Shown: piece by piece, positions 1 through 7,480 of the stretch
Numbering within the stretch: the stretch's first letter is position 1
How the letters are laid out: each line of letters opens with the position of its first letter
NCBI GenBank assembly: GCA_020634435.1
Contig: JACKBS010000019.1
Coordinates: 1 to 64,000 of the forward strand
Source: Ardenticatenaceae bacterium
Lineage (GTDB): Bacteria; Chloroflexota; Anaerolineae; Promineifilales; Promineifilaceae
Direction of reading: 5' to 3'
DNA: 64,000 nucleotides
Made by a program: the position numbers and the translations under genes
Notes under the pieces: generated by a model
Seen by the model: only the letters and a program-made list of their open reading frames with translations
What the model was told of the DNA's origin: nothing
The model's database searches: none

Positions 1-33
1 TTCTTAGGGGGAGGGCCAGGGTGGGGGTCAGTT

Positions 34-342
34 CTAACCTTTTAAACTAGCCAATTGATGCAAATCTAGCGTGCCGCAGCGACGCTGTACCTGCACTGCC
101 AGTGCCAGGCCAATCACTGCCACCACCGTGTCGGCCACAATGACGGTCGCCGCCAAACTTTGCGACAGGTTGATCTGGCCGTTGTATTTTCCAGCGACAA
201 CCAGGGCGAGTACGGCCGTTTTCACCAACAGCTGTAGCACCAGCACAATCTTGATTAAATTGCGCGTCACCAGCAGGCCGTAGAGGCTGACGCCCAGCAG
301 GCCCAAAATGGCAAACAGGGCAATCTTAATGGGCAGGAACAT
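34..342 (-). CDS. NuoK/MrpC-like membrane subunit
   Basis: A 102-residue protein with three predicted hydrophobic segments resembling the NuoK/MnhC/HyfE subunit of complex I, Mrp antiporters and membrane hydrogenases. The stretch from LYGLLVTRNLIK through QSLAATVIVADTVVAVIGLALAV matches the conserved NuoK-type core, whose role is in proton or sodium translocation. I chose the ATG at 342 (MFLPIKIAL) over the one at 357 because it places the first membrane helix at the N-terminus and leaves a shorter overlap with the upstream gene. It overlaps the MbhD/NuoJ-like gene by 17 bases, so translation is probably coupled. The rest of the operon would lie beyond the left edge. Whether the complex is Nuo-, Mrp- or Mbh-type cannot be settled from two subunits. 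Confidence 0.8.
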   Translation of the reverse strand: MFLPIKIALFAILGLLGVSLYGLLVTRNLIKIVLVLQLLVKTAVLALVVAGKYNGQINLSQSLAATVIVADTVVAVIGLALAVQVQRRCGTLDLHQLASLKG

Positions 343-871
343 CGGCCACCTCCTCAAAAACGGGCTGCTCTGGCTGAGCTTGGACGGGTTTCTTCACCGG
401 CACCAACTCTTCGGTAAGCAGCCCCAACATGCCCAAGACGCCCGCAAAAATCAGGGCGATTTGCAGCCAGACGTCCACGGCACGCTGCTGCCACATCACC
501 GTGGCAAAGTCAGCTTCCGCAACAGTTTGGGCCGGTTCGGCCACCGGGGAAATGAACAACACCAGCAGGAGGATAATGAAGAGCGCCAGGCTCCAGGCGA
601 GTGGGCGGGGGATGATGGTGGGTAAATCTTCTGTGAGTTCGCCTGCCACGCTGATGGCAAAGACAAACAACACCGTCACCAGCCCGGCACCCACACTTAG
701 CTCAATCACCGCAACTTCCTGTGCGCCCAGCAAAAACAGCATCGTGGCCAACTGCATACTGACGGCCGCCAGCCACAATGCGGCCGTAATCAGCCGTCGG
801 GCGCGAATTGCCTGCAAAGCACCGGCAACCATGCCCACGGCCAAAACGCCGTAAACAATTGTATTTAGCAT
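326..871 (-). CDS. MbhD/NuoJ-like (DUF4040) membrane subunit
   Basis: A 181-residue membrane protein with about four to five hydrophobic segments. The segment with AQEVAVIELSVGAGLVTVLF resembles the MbhD/DUF4040 core of Mrp antiporters and membrane-bound hydrogenases and, more distantly, NuoJ. The last 25 residues are a hydrophilic Pro/Gln/Glu-rich tail. An ATG at 871 is preceded by GGAG at a spacing of about 9. It is the first of two visible genes of an operon that reads off the left edge, and it is divergent from the hydrolase gene at 1186. Family placement between MbhD and NuoJ is uncertain, but membership in this antiporter-like superfamily is well supported by the paired NuoK-like gene. 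Confidence 0.72.
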   Translation of the reverse strand: MLNTIVYGVLAVGMVAGALQAIRARRLITAALWLAAVSMQLATMLFLLGAQEVAVIELSVGAGLVTVLFVFAISVAGELTEDLPTIIPRPLAWSLALFIILLLVLFISPVAEPAQTVAEADFATVMWQQRAVDVWLQIALIFAGVLGMLGLLTEELVPVKKPVQAQPEQPVFEEVADVPAH

Positions 872-1185
872 AAGTGATGGCTCCTAAAGCGGATAAACAG
901 TCGACCACATTTCCCTGCACCAGGGCGGGGATGTCGCAGCGACTGCCTGGTAAGGTAAGGACAAAAATTCAGACACTTTGCCCTACTTGGACTATATGAC
1001 TTCTCTATTATGCCTAAAAGTGATAAATTTCACAAATGGAAATTGAGGAAAATCACTACCTTAAAATCCACCTGTTTTTTGGGCAGATGACTAACCGCTT
1101 GCCGACAAATTTGTTATGATTGAGAGCGCTGTGAACGATTTCCCGGTGATTGTCTATAACCAAAAACTATTTTCCAGATAAAGCT
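872..1185. other. Divergent intergenic region
   Basis: This 314-base gap separates two divergent genes and should carry promoters for both. It is AT-rich between about 1000 and 1130. I see no convincing sigma-70 pair, palindromic repeat, RNA or conserved small gene in it. Confidence 0.4.
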
Positions 1186-2016
1186 ATGCCAAATTATCCG
1201 TATCCCGAAATTCCTCGTTTTGAACTGGATGCCCTGGGCATTCATACCAGCTATTACCAGATGGGCACGCCAAACGGCCGTCCCATTCTTTTGCTCCACG
1301 GTATGTCCACCTCGGCCGACAGCTTTCGTGAGACGATGCATGAACTGGCCGACGACCATTGGCTGATTGCGCCGGACATTCCTGGCTTTGGCTACACTGC
1401 CTCCACCACGCCATATAATTTTCCGCACCTGGTGGAGTGGCTGGCAGCGTTTTGCCATGAACTGCATTTGCCGCCGGTGGCGCTGCTGGGGCATTCATTT
1501 GGCGGGACGCTGGCCGTAACTTTTGCCGCCGATTATCCAGAGGAGGTAGAGAGGATGCTGCTGCTGGCTCCCGCCGTGCTCTCATCAGCCAACTACCCAG
1601 AATTTGTCAAGCGCATTGGGGTTGGGCTGGGACTCATCGATCTGGGATCGGCCGTTTCGCAGTCCAAGATTTGGGTGCGGCGGCAAATCAAGACGCCGTT
1701 TTACAATCCAGACCTGATGCACGACTCGATTTGGGACCGGCGGCTGGCGGATTATGAATTGGCGCGGCAGTCGGCGGATGTGTTGAAGGCGTCGGCATTT
1801 CATGATTTACGGCCGTCTTTGGCAGGTATCCCGCATGAAATTTGCATGGTGTGGGGTGAAAATGACGCCGTTGTGCCGCCAACCGATGCCCAACAGCTGG
1901 CCAAACATTTCGCCAACAGCCAGACGCACGTGCTGCCCGAATGTGGCCACGCGCCAATGTTGGAGAAGCAGCTGGAGTTTCAGGCAATTGCTAGAAGTTT
2001 TTTGAGTGAAAAGTGA
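1186..2016 (+). CDS. Alpha/beta-fold hydrolase
   Basis: A 276-residue alpha/beta hydrolase. The oxyanion-hole region ILLLHG (34-39), nucleophile elbow GHSFGG with Ser104, acid Asp227 in GENDAVVPP and His255 in CGHAPML make a complete catalytic triad. There is no signal peptide, so the enzyme is cytoplasmic. The substrate cannot be inferred. A TTG at 1150 would add 12 residues in frame; the ATG at 1186 is preferred because it fits the usual N-terminus and neither site has a good Shine-Dalgarno. The last residues and stop (Ser-Glu-Lys-stop) are encoded by the palindromic repeat that begins at 2005, suggesting that the C-terminus was rewritten by repeat insertion. Confidence 0.85.
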   Translation: MPNYPYPEIPRFELDALGIHTSYYQMGTPNGRPILLLHGMSTSADSFRETMHELADDHWLIAPDIPGFGYTASTTPYNFPHLVEWLAAFCHELHLPPVALLGHSFGGTLAVTFAADYPEEVERMLLLAPAVLSSANYPEFVKRIGVGLGLIDLGSAVSQSKIWVRRQIKTPFYNPDLMHDSIWDRRLADYELARQSADVLKASAFHDLRPSLAGIPHEICMVWGENDAVVPPTDAQQLAKHFANSQTHVLPECGHAPMLEKQLEFQAIARSFLSEK

Positions 2017-2049
2017 AAAGTGGACTTTTTACTTTTCTCACTTTTCACT
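2005..2049. repeat. Palindromic repeat, family A
   Basis: An imperfect inverted repeat built from AGTGAAAAGTGAAAAGT and its complement, with a 2-base insertion in the right arm. The left arm encodes the C-terminal SEK-stop of the hydrolase. Related sequence occurs at 7450-7478, and a single arm lies near 49085. Confidence 0.8.
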
Positions 2050-2065
2050 TCTCCCCAGGGATTTT

Positions 2066-2611
2066 ATGAAGACACGTATCATTTCTGTTTTTGGTAGTTC
2101 TGCGCCGCAGCCGGGGAGCGCGGCTTTTGATGAGGCTCAGCGGGTGGGCCAATTGTTGGCGGAGGCTGGGTTTGCTGTGGCGACGGGCGGCTATTCGGGG
2201 ACAATGACGGCCGTTTCCCAAGGGGCCGCTGAGGCGGGCGGGCATGTTATTGGCGTGACGTGTGACCAGATTGAGCAGTTTCGGCCGTTGGGGCCAAATC
2301 GTTGGGTGCGGGAAGAAATTCGCTACGCTACGCTGCGGGACAGGCTGCTGCATCTAGTAACTAAAAGCGACGGCATCATTGTGCTACCTGGTGGCATTGG
2401 CACGCTGTCTGAGATGACGCTGGCCTGGAGCTTTTTGCAGGTGGGCGAGGTGGCGGCGCAGCCATTGGTGCTGCTTGGCGACCTGTGGCGGCAAACGGTG
2501 CAAACCTTTTACTCACCAGAATACGTGCGCGAAAAAGATATGGGGCTGTTGTTGTATGCCGATGATGCAGAAACGGCCGTTGCGCATATCATCAGCTATT
2601 TCAACCCTTGA
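2066..2611 (+). CDS. LOG-family (lysine-decarboxylase-like) nucleotide hydrolase
   Basis: A 181-residue Rossmann-type protein of the LOG/TIGR00725 group. Known members hydrolyse nucleoside 5'-monophosphates (cytokinin-riboside monophosphate phosphoribohydrolases) or are uncharacterised. The signature PGGIGTLSE lies at 108-116, preceded by GGYSGTM (41-47), both phosphate-binding loops. The ATG at 2066 is chosen because it has AGGG about 5 bases upstream and gives the expected MKTRIISVFGSS start. An upstream in-frame ATG at 2006 would read through the family A palindrome and is rejected. The real substrate is unknown and there is no plant-type context. Confidence 0.82.
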   Translation: MKTRIISVFGSSAPQPGSAAFDEAQRVGQLLAEAGFAVATGGYSGTMTAVSQGAAEAGGHVIGVTCDQIEQFRPLGPNRWVREEIRYATLRDRLLHLVTKSDGIIVLPGGIGTLSEMTLAWSFLQVGEVAAQPLVLLGDLWRQTVQTFYSPEYVREKDMGLLLYADDAETAVAHIISYFNP

Positions 2612-2617
2612 CCTACT

Positions 2618-2716
2618 CGTTTCCACGGTCCCCGTGGGAATGAAGATTGGGACGCTCGGCGTCCCGCTGACGGCGCGGAGCGCCGGGGAAGGCATTCCAC
2701 GCAGAGCGTGGAACGA
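2618..2716. repeat. REP-like cluster of short GC hairpins
   Basis: Four consecutive hairpins fill the gap: TTCCACGG/CCGTGGGAA, GGGACG-CTCGG-CGTCCC, GGCGC-GGA-GCGCC and TTCCACGC-AGA-GCGTGGAA. The last resembles a REP-type element common in many environmental bacterial genomes. It sits between two co-directional genes. Confidence 0.7.
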
Positions 2717-2728
2717 GCGATGTGAAGT

Positions 2729-3544
2729 ATGGACACAATTTTTTTGAAACTAGGCGGCTCGTTGATTACGGACAAAACGCGGGTGGAAACGGTGCGGGCG
2801 GAGGTATTGGCTCGCTTGGCGGCAGAAATTGCCCAGGCGCGGCGAGAAAATCCGGCGCTGCGGCTGGTGCTGGGGCACGGCAGCGGCTCGTTTGGGCACG
2901 TGGCCGGGGCCAAACATGGCACGCGCCAGGGGGTGCGGGACGCCGACGGCTGGCGCGGTTTCGCTGAGGTCAGTGATGCGGCGGCGCGGCTGAACCGGCA
3001 GGTTTTGGCGGCGCTGCTGGCTGCGGAGGTAACGGCCGTAAGTTTGTCGCCGTCAGCGTCGGTGGGGTGTGTGGACGGCCGTATTCAATCCATTGCCAGC
3101 CACACGGTGCAGGCGGCGTTGGCGGCGGGCATTGTGCCCGTGGTGTATGGCGATGTGGCCTTCGATTCGGTGCGGGGTGGTACGATTGTCTCTACGGAAG
3201 AGGTGATGATATCGCTGGCGGGGGAAATACGGCCGTCCTGGTTATTGCTGGCGGGGGAAACCACGGGTGTTTACGATCAGGCAGGACAGGTGATTCCGGC
3301 CATCAGTCGGGCCAACTATGCCGAAATTGAAGCCGCCCTCGGTGGTTCGCGCGGCACCGATGTGACCGGTGGCATGGTGAGCAAAGTGCAGAGCATGTTG
3401 GCTTTGGTCGATCAGTTTCCGCAGCTATCGATTCGTATTTTTTCGGGATTGGAACCAGGTAAACTAATGAGAATTCTGCTTAATCCCGGAGAAAAAGAAG
3501 GCACTTTGCTCTCTTCAACTGATTTTGCAAACAAGGGAGGATAG
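2729..3544 (+). CDS. Isopentenyl phosphate kinase
   Basis: A 271-residue amino-acid-kinase-fold protein. It begins with FLKLGGSLITDK (5-16), has a glycine loop VLGHGSGSFGH (47-57) whose His57 matches the family's substrate-phosphate-binding histidine, and a C-terminal TDVTGGMVSKV nucleotide-site motif (near 215-225). These features separate it from glutamate-5-kinase and acetylglutamate kinase. The reaction is ATP-dependent phosphorylation of isopentenyl phosphate to IPP, the last step of the alternative mevalonate pathway, known from archaea and some Chloroflexota. No other mevalonate gene is in the window. The ATG at 2729 lies directly after the REP-like cluster and has only a weak ribosome-binding site. 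Confidence 0.88.
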   Translation: MDTIFLKLGGSLITDKTRVETVRAEVLARLAAEIAQARRENPALRLVLGHGSGSFGHVAGAKHGTRQGVRDADGWRGFAEVSDAAARLNRQVLAALLAAEVTAVSLSPSASVGCVDGRIQSIASHTVQAALAAGIVPVVYGDVAFDSVRGGTIVSTEEVMISLAGEIRPSWLLLAGETTGVYDQAGQVIPAISRANYAEIEAALGGSRGTDVTGGMVSKVQSMLALVDQFPQLSIRIFSGLEPGKLMRILLNPGEKEGTLLSSTDFANKGG

Positions 3545-3549
3545 CGATT

Positions 3550-4188
3550 TTGTCATCAGCAATTTGCGAAAAAATAACTCGCCTTTTCTCCGAATTTACA
3601 CGTTATACATTCCCATTTGAAAAAAGTGAAATCCCATCAAACGGCATTTATATCCTCTTTGAAAAAGGCGAATACGGTCATGGTGTGGAAAGAATTGTTC
3701 GTATTGGAACTCATACAGGGAACAATAAACTTCCAGCGCGTTTGCGAGAACATTTTTTAGTAGAAAATAAGGATAGAAGCATCTTTAGAAAAAATATTGG
3801 CAGAGCCTTGTTGAATGCAGATCAAGACCCCTATCTCAAGATATGGAATCTTGATTTAACACAACGAAATGACAAAGAGAATTTTGGGCATCTCGTTGAT
3901 TCTGAAAAACAGCAGCGTATTGAAAAAAGGGTGACAGATTATTTGCAGCACGCCTTTTCATTTTCTGTGGTTCATGTGGTCAATAAAGCTGATCGTTTAC
4001 GCTGGGAAGCCAGAATGATCTCGACGGTTTCGTTGTGTGAGGCCTGCCATCCGTCCCCAAAATGGTTAGGTCTTCAATCACCAAAGGCAAAAATTAGAGA
4101 AAGCGGATTGTGGCAGGTAAACGAACTTTACAAGCAAGCTCTATCTGAGCAAGAGCTTGAGGAACTGCGCACCGACATTAGCCGATAA
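3550..4188 (+). CDS. GIY-YIG-like nuclease-domain protein
   Basis: A 212-residue protein with a variant GIY-YIG core: GIYILF (32-37), then VRIGTH (50-55) in place of YIG, followed by LPARLREHF (62-70), which carries the expected arginine. The C-terminal half has no domain I recognise. It starts with TTG at 3550, supported by GGGAGG eight bases upstream that overlaps the end of the kinase gene. The gene is clearly richer in A+T than its neighbours and contains no ACGGCCGT site, which suggests recent acquisition. Nuclease activity is plausible, but the catalytic glutamate is not obvious. No methyltransferase partner is adjacent. Confidence 0.65.
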   Translation: MSSAICEKITRLFSEFTRYTFPFEKSEIPSNGIYILFEKGEYGHGVERIVRIGTHTGNNKLPARLREHFLVENKDRSIFRKNIGRALLNADQDPYLKIWNLDLTQRNDKENFGHLVDSEKQQRIEKRVTDYLQHAFSFSVVHVVNKADRLRWEARMISTVSLCEACHPSPKWLGLQSPKAKIRESGLWQVNELYKQALSEQELEELRTDISR

Positions 4189-4202
4189 AAACGACAATTA
4201 TT

Positions 4203-5657
4203 TCAGGAGAAGTGTTGATTGTTTTCCAGCTCGTCGGGGGGGATGAGCTTGAGGGGGATGTGGTTGCCAGCGGGTGTGCCGGGTTGGTAGATGACTTGCG
4301 ACGCGCCGATGAGCGCATCCCAGACATCGCCCATGGTGTCGGCAAGGATAATGGGTTTGCCGAGCTGGTTAGCGATGTCCTGCGGTGAGATGTCGTCCAG
4401 GGCGATGCGATCGGGGTGGTCGAACATGACGCGAGGAAGCAAGGTGAGGTCGCCGAGTTCAGAGCCTTTAAGCTGTTCCAGCACATCGGCCCCCATGAGT
4501 AACCCTGCTACGGTGATGGTGCCGCCCAGCTTTTCATTTTTGATTTCCCGCACGGTGATTTGTGTGCCGGTGAGCGCTTGGAATTGAACGGCCGTTTCCC
4601 GCAAAATAGGCGCAAATAAAGCTCCTGTTACTAAAGTAAGAGATTGGAGATTAGAGATTGGAGATTGATCGTCATTTTCTAATCTCCAATCTCCAATCTC
4701 CTTCCTAACTTCTTCCCACTCATCCAAGAAATTCCGCACCATGCCCAGGCCGTTTTCGTGCAGTTCCTGGCCGTCGTAGGCGTCTAGCTGGGGTACGGTG
4801 CGGTCGGTGACCAGGTACCATTCGTCGGTGGGATAGACGAAGCGGACGCCGAACTTTTCCAGGAATTTGGCCTGCAAAGACTCGACATAATCTAGCGTTA
4901 CGGCCGCTTCTTCCTTCGTGTGGGTGCGCATATTGTATTTGTGCTGCTTGGTCAGCCCCACGGGAACCACGCTGACGGATTGCACTGTCGGCCACAGTTC
5001 GGCTAAATCGTTGATAGATTGTTCAAGCAAAGCCCCATCGTTCACTTCTGGCGTGACGACGATTTGCGTATGGACCTCGATGCCGCGCTCGCCTAGCCAG
5101 CGCAGCTGCTCCAGAATGTCCGGCGCGGTTTTGTTGCGCAGGTAGCTGCGGCGTGCTTCCCAATCGGTGACGTGCACGGAGACGTAGAGCGGTGACAGGT
5201 GCATGTTTTCGATGCGCCACCAATCGTGCTCGCTCAGGTTGGTGAGGGTGACGTAATGGCCGAAGAGGAAGCTGTAGCGGTAATCGTCATCTTTGATGTA
5301 CAGCGTGCGGCGGAAGCGGGGAGCCATTTGCAGCACAAAACAAAATTCGCATAGGTTGGTGCAGCGGCGAATGTCCGTATCGAAAGTGGGGTGGCTAAAT
5401 TCCAGGCCCAGCTGCTGGTTGTAACGACGTTTGGCCGAAACTGTCATCACCTCGCCACCACGTCGCACTGTGAGTGTCAGTTCTTCTTCGGCAGCATAAA
5501 ACTGTACGTCGATCACGTCTTCGACCGGGCTGCCGTTGATGGCCAGCAGTTCATCCCCGGCTTGCAGCCCCGCTTTGGCGGCTACGCTGCCCGGTGCGAT
5601 GGCCACAATTTGGCCGCCAGTGTAGGTGCTGAGGTCGATTTCCTGAAAAAGTGGCAT
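4203..5657 (-). CDS. PDZ-radical SAM-DUF512 iron-sulfur protein with in-frame repeat insertion
   Basis: A 484-residue protein of the DUF512/TIGR03279 family. It has an N-terminal PDZ-like domain (about 10-80, with GLQAGDELLAING), a radical-SAM-like cysteine motif Cys99-x3-Cys103-x2-Cys106, and a C-terminal DUF512 region with VYPTDEWYL (274-282). The family is a putative Fe-S oxidoreductase of unknown reaction, often near ribosome-assembly genes; here it is the last gene of scpB-rluB-cmk. Residues 320-339 are translated from the family C palindrome at 4640-4701 and form a low-complexity insert between conserved blocks, so the repeat appears to have entered a gene without breaking the frame. 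Confidence 0.85.
   Translation of the reverse strand: MPLFQEIDLSTYTGGQIVAIAPGSVAAKAGLQAGDELLAINGSPVEDVIDVQFYAAEEELTLTVRRGGEVMTVSAKRRYNQQLGLEFSHPTFDTDIRRCTNLCEFCFVLQMAPRFRRTLYIKDDDYRYSFLFGHYVTLTNLSEHDWWRIENMHLSPLYVSVHVTDWEARRSYLRNKTAPDILEQLRWLGERGIEVHTQIVVTPEVNDGALLEQSINDLAELWPTVQSVSVVPVGLTKQHKYNMRTHTKEEAAVTLDYVESLQAKFLEKFGVRFVYPTDEWYLVTDRTVPQLDAYDGQELHENGLGMVRNFLDEWEEVRKEIGDWRLENDDQSPISNLQSLTLVTGALFAPILRETAVQFQALTGTQITVREIKNEKLGGTITVAGLLMGADVLEQLKGSELGDLTLLPRVMFDHPDRIALDDISPQDIANQLGKPIILADTMGDVWDALIGASQVIYQPGTPAGNHIPLKLIPPDELENNQHFS
4640..4701. repeat. Palindromic repeat, family C, inside a CDS
   Basis: Arms built from GGAGATTAGAGATTGG and its complement, spanning 62 bases and lying wholly within the DUF512 gene in an open frame. 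The same family is intergenic at 55934-55987 and 60790-60842. Confidence 0.85.
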
Positions 5658-5659
5658 TG

Positions 5660-5748
5660 TCCCTTAGTCCGTGAGCCGTGGTCGGTTATCCGTAAACGGT
5701 AAACGGATAACCGTTCACCGAATACCGATTACCGATTACCGTTCACCG
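5660..5748. repeat. Palindromic repeat, family D
   Basis: Composed of CCGTAAACGGTAA / CGGTAATCGG-like units. A clean hairpin is CGGTTATCCGT (5683-5693) with ACGGATAACCG (5703-5713). On the minus strand it encodes the last residues of cytidylate kinase (Asn-Gly-Asn-Arg-stop). Related copies are at 38804-38860 and 54714-54806. Confidence 0.8.
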
Positions 5749-6433
5749 GTTCCTGAATCATGTCCAAAATCGCATTCACAATCATTGTTGGCGGCTGCTC
5801 GGTGCTGTCGATGAGGATGGCGTCGGCGGCGGGGCGCAGGGGGGAATGTTCCCGATTGCTGTCAATATCGTCGCGGCGCAGCACGTCAGCCAAAATGCGG
5901 TCGTAGTCGGCCGTATGGCCCTGGTCTGAACGATCGCGGGTGCGGCGGCGGGCCCGTTCTTCAGCGCTGGCGGTGATGTACAGCTTCAGCGGCGCGTCGG
6001 GCATCACCACCGTGCCGATGTCTCGCCCGACCATGACAACGGCACCGCGTTCGCCAAAGGCACGTTGCCGCTTCACCATCTCTTGCCGCACGCCCAGGTA
6101 GCTGGAAACTTGCGACACGTTGGCATCCACGGCGGGGGTGCGCAACGCCCAGGTGATGTCCTGCCCATCGACGTGAACGGTGTAGTGACGGCCGTCTGCT
6201 TCGCCATTCTCTGGGAAAATCTCAATTTGGATGTCGCGGGCCAGATGAGTAACGGCCGTTTCATCTCCCAGATCAATTTTATGTTGCAAGGCCGCCCAGG
6301 TAACGGCCCGGTACATGCAGCCTGTGTCCAGATACAAAAAGTGCAGCTTTTCGGCCAGCAGTCGGCCAACGGTAGATTTGCCGGACGCGGCCGGGCCATC
6401 AATGGCAATCAGCGAAATATGTTTCTTGACCAA
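5729..6433 (-). CDS. cmk: Cytidylate kinase
   Basis: A 234-residue P-loop kinase converting CMP/dCMP to the diphosphates. The Walker A motif GPAASGKST is at 13-21, followed by YLDTGCMYRA and the conserved MVGRDIGTVVMPDA and ARRRTRD lid-region motifs. A TTG at 6466 would overlap the rluB stop, but I chose the TTG at 6433 because AGGA lies 6 bases upstream and it yields the usual MVKKHISLIAIDGPA start. The gene follows rluB in a compact operon, an order also seen in Firmicutes. Its C-terminal GNR-stop is encoded by the family D palindrome. Confidence 0.92.
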   Translation of the reverse strand: MVKKHISLIAIDGPAASGKSTVGRLLAEKLHFLYLDTGCMYRAVTWAALQHKIDLGDETAVTHLARDIQIEIFPENGEADGRHYTVHVDGQDITWALRTPAVDANVSQVSSYLGVRQEMVKRQRAFGERGAVVMVGRDIGTVVMPDAPLKLYITASAEERARRRTRDRSDQGHTADYDRILADVLRRDDIDSNREHSPLRPAADAILIDSTEQPPTMIVNAILDMIQEPVNGNR

Positions 6434-6462
6434 TACAGTTCCTCGCGAATGGTTGTTTGTGA

Positions 6463-7365
6463 TCAATTTTTGGATCGTTTTTGTGATCCTTGTCGGCGAC
6501 CTGTGCCAGTTGAGCGGGAGCCAGGTTTGCCGCTGCGACCTTTACCGTCATTTGGCCGGGGTTTGGCGCTCCCTGGGCGACGGCTGGCGCTGGTTGGCGT
6601 GCCTGGTGTGCTTGGTTTGCGATACGGCCGTTTCGGTTTAGAGGCGGCAACAATAGCTTTCAGGGCTTCCACTTCCTTGTCGGTCAAGTGCCGCCAGTCG
6701 CCCAGCTTGAGGCTGCCCAGGGTGACGGGGCCAATTTTCTCGCGGACGAGCTGAGTAACCGGATAGCCCAGCATGTTGGCTATGCGCCGAATTTGCCGCT
6801 TGCGCCCTTCGCGCATGACGATTTCCAGGTGCGTGAAGGAAACATCTTGCCGGATGACGGTGATTTGCGCGGGGATGGTTTTACGGCCGTCCAGATACAT
6901 CCCCCCACGCCATTTCTCCAGCGCTTCGTGCGGAATGCGCCCTTCTACAATCACTTTATACGTTTTTTCATGGCCATAGCGCGGGTGGGTGAGCTTGTGC
7001 GCCAAGTCGCCGTCATTGGTCATAAGAATGAGGCCAGTGCTTTGCTTGTCCAGGCGGCCGACCGGGTAAAGATGCCCCGGCAGCGGAATCAGGTCGCGCA
7101 CGGTGGTGCGGCCTTCTTCCAGCTCATCTTCCAGCGACGAGATAACGCCCTTGGGTTTGTTTAGCGCGATATAAAGTGATTCGGTTTGTAGCGGCTTGAT
7201 GGGACGGCCGTTTACCACAATCGTGTCGGTGGCGGGGTCTGCCTTTTGACCCAACGTGGCCGTACGGCCGTTCACCATCACCCGACCTTTTTCGATTAGC
7301 GTTTCGCACTCGCGCCGGGAGCCAATTCCGGCCTGAGCCATTAGTTTTTGGATACGTTCTTCCAT
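6463..7365 (-). CDS. rluB: 23S rRNA pseudouridine synthase RluB-like
   Basis: A 300-residue RsuA/RluB-type pseudouridine synthase. An S4 RNA-binding domain covers about 1-60 (IGSRRECETLIEKGRVMVNG), and the catalytic domain carries GRLDKQSTGL with Asp106 as the predicted catalytic residue, plus the downstream GRKRQIRR motif. Residues after about 243 form a Lys/Arg/Ser/Pro-rich disordered tail, longer than in most RluB. It sits between scpB and cmk. RluB, RsuA and RluE/F are hard to separate by sequence alone; the scpB-cmk context favours RluB. Confidence 0.9.
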   Translation of the reverse strand: MEERIQKLMAQAGIGSRRECETLIEKGRVMVNGRTATLGQKADPATDTIVVNGRPIKPLQTESLYIALNKPKGVISSLEDELEEGRTTVRDLIPLPGHLYPVGRLDKQSTGLILMTNDGDLAHKLTHPRYGHEKTYKVIVEGRIPHEALEKWRGGMYLDGRKTIPAQITVIRQDVSFTHLEIVMREGRKRQIRRIANMLGYPVTQLVREKIGPVTLGSLKLGDWRHLTDKEVEALKAIVAASKPKRPYRKPSTPGTPTSASRRPGSAKPRPNDGKGRSGKPGSRSTGTGRRQGSQKRSKN

Positions 7366-7386
7366 TTGGTATTGTTTAAATTAGGG

Positions 7387-7480
7387 AAGAGTGAAATCGA
7401 GTAATTAAGTAATTGGGTAATTGAGTAATTTTATGGGCTCAGTTACCTAATTACTTTTCACTTTTTACTTTTCACTCTCC
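7387..7480. repeat. Composite palindrome: family B nested in family A
   Basis: Outer arms GAGTGAAA / TTTCACTC (family A) enclose TAATTGGGTAATTGAGTAA-type arms (family B, about 7400-7457). The A arm supplies the end of scpB (Glu-Ser-Glu-Lys-stop). It fills the scpB-rluB gap. Confidence 0.75.

Noticed and set aside
3550..4188. Restriction-modification pair with the Dam gene
   Set aside because: The Dam gene is 18 kb away in unrelated context; no methylase neighbours the GIY-YIG gene.
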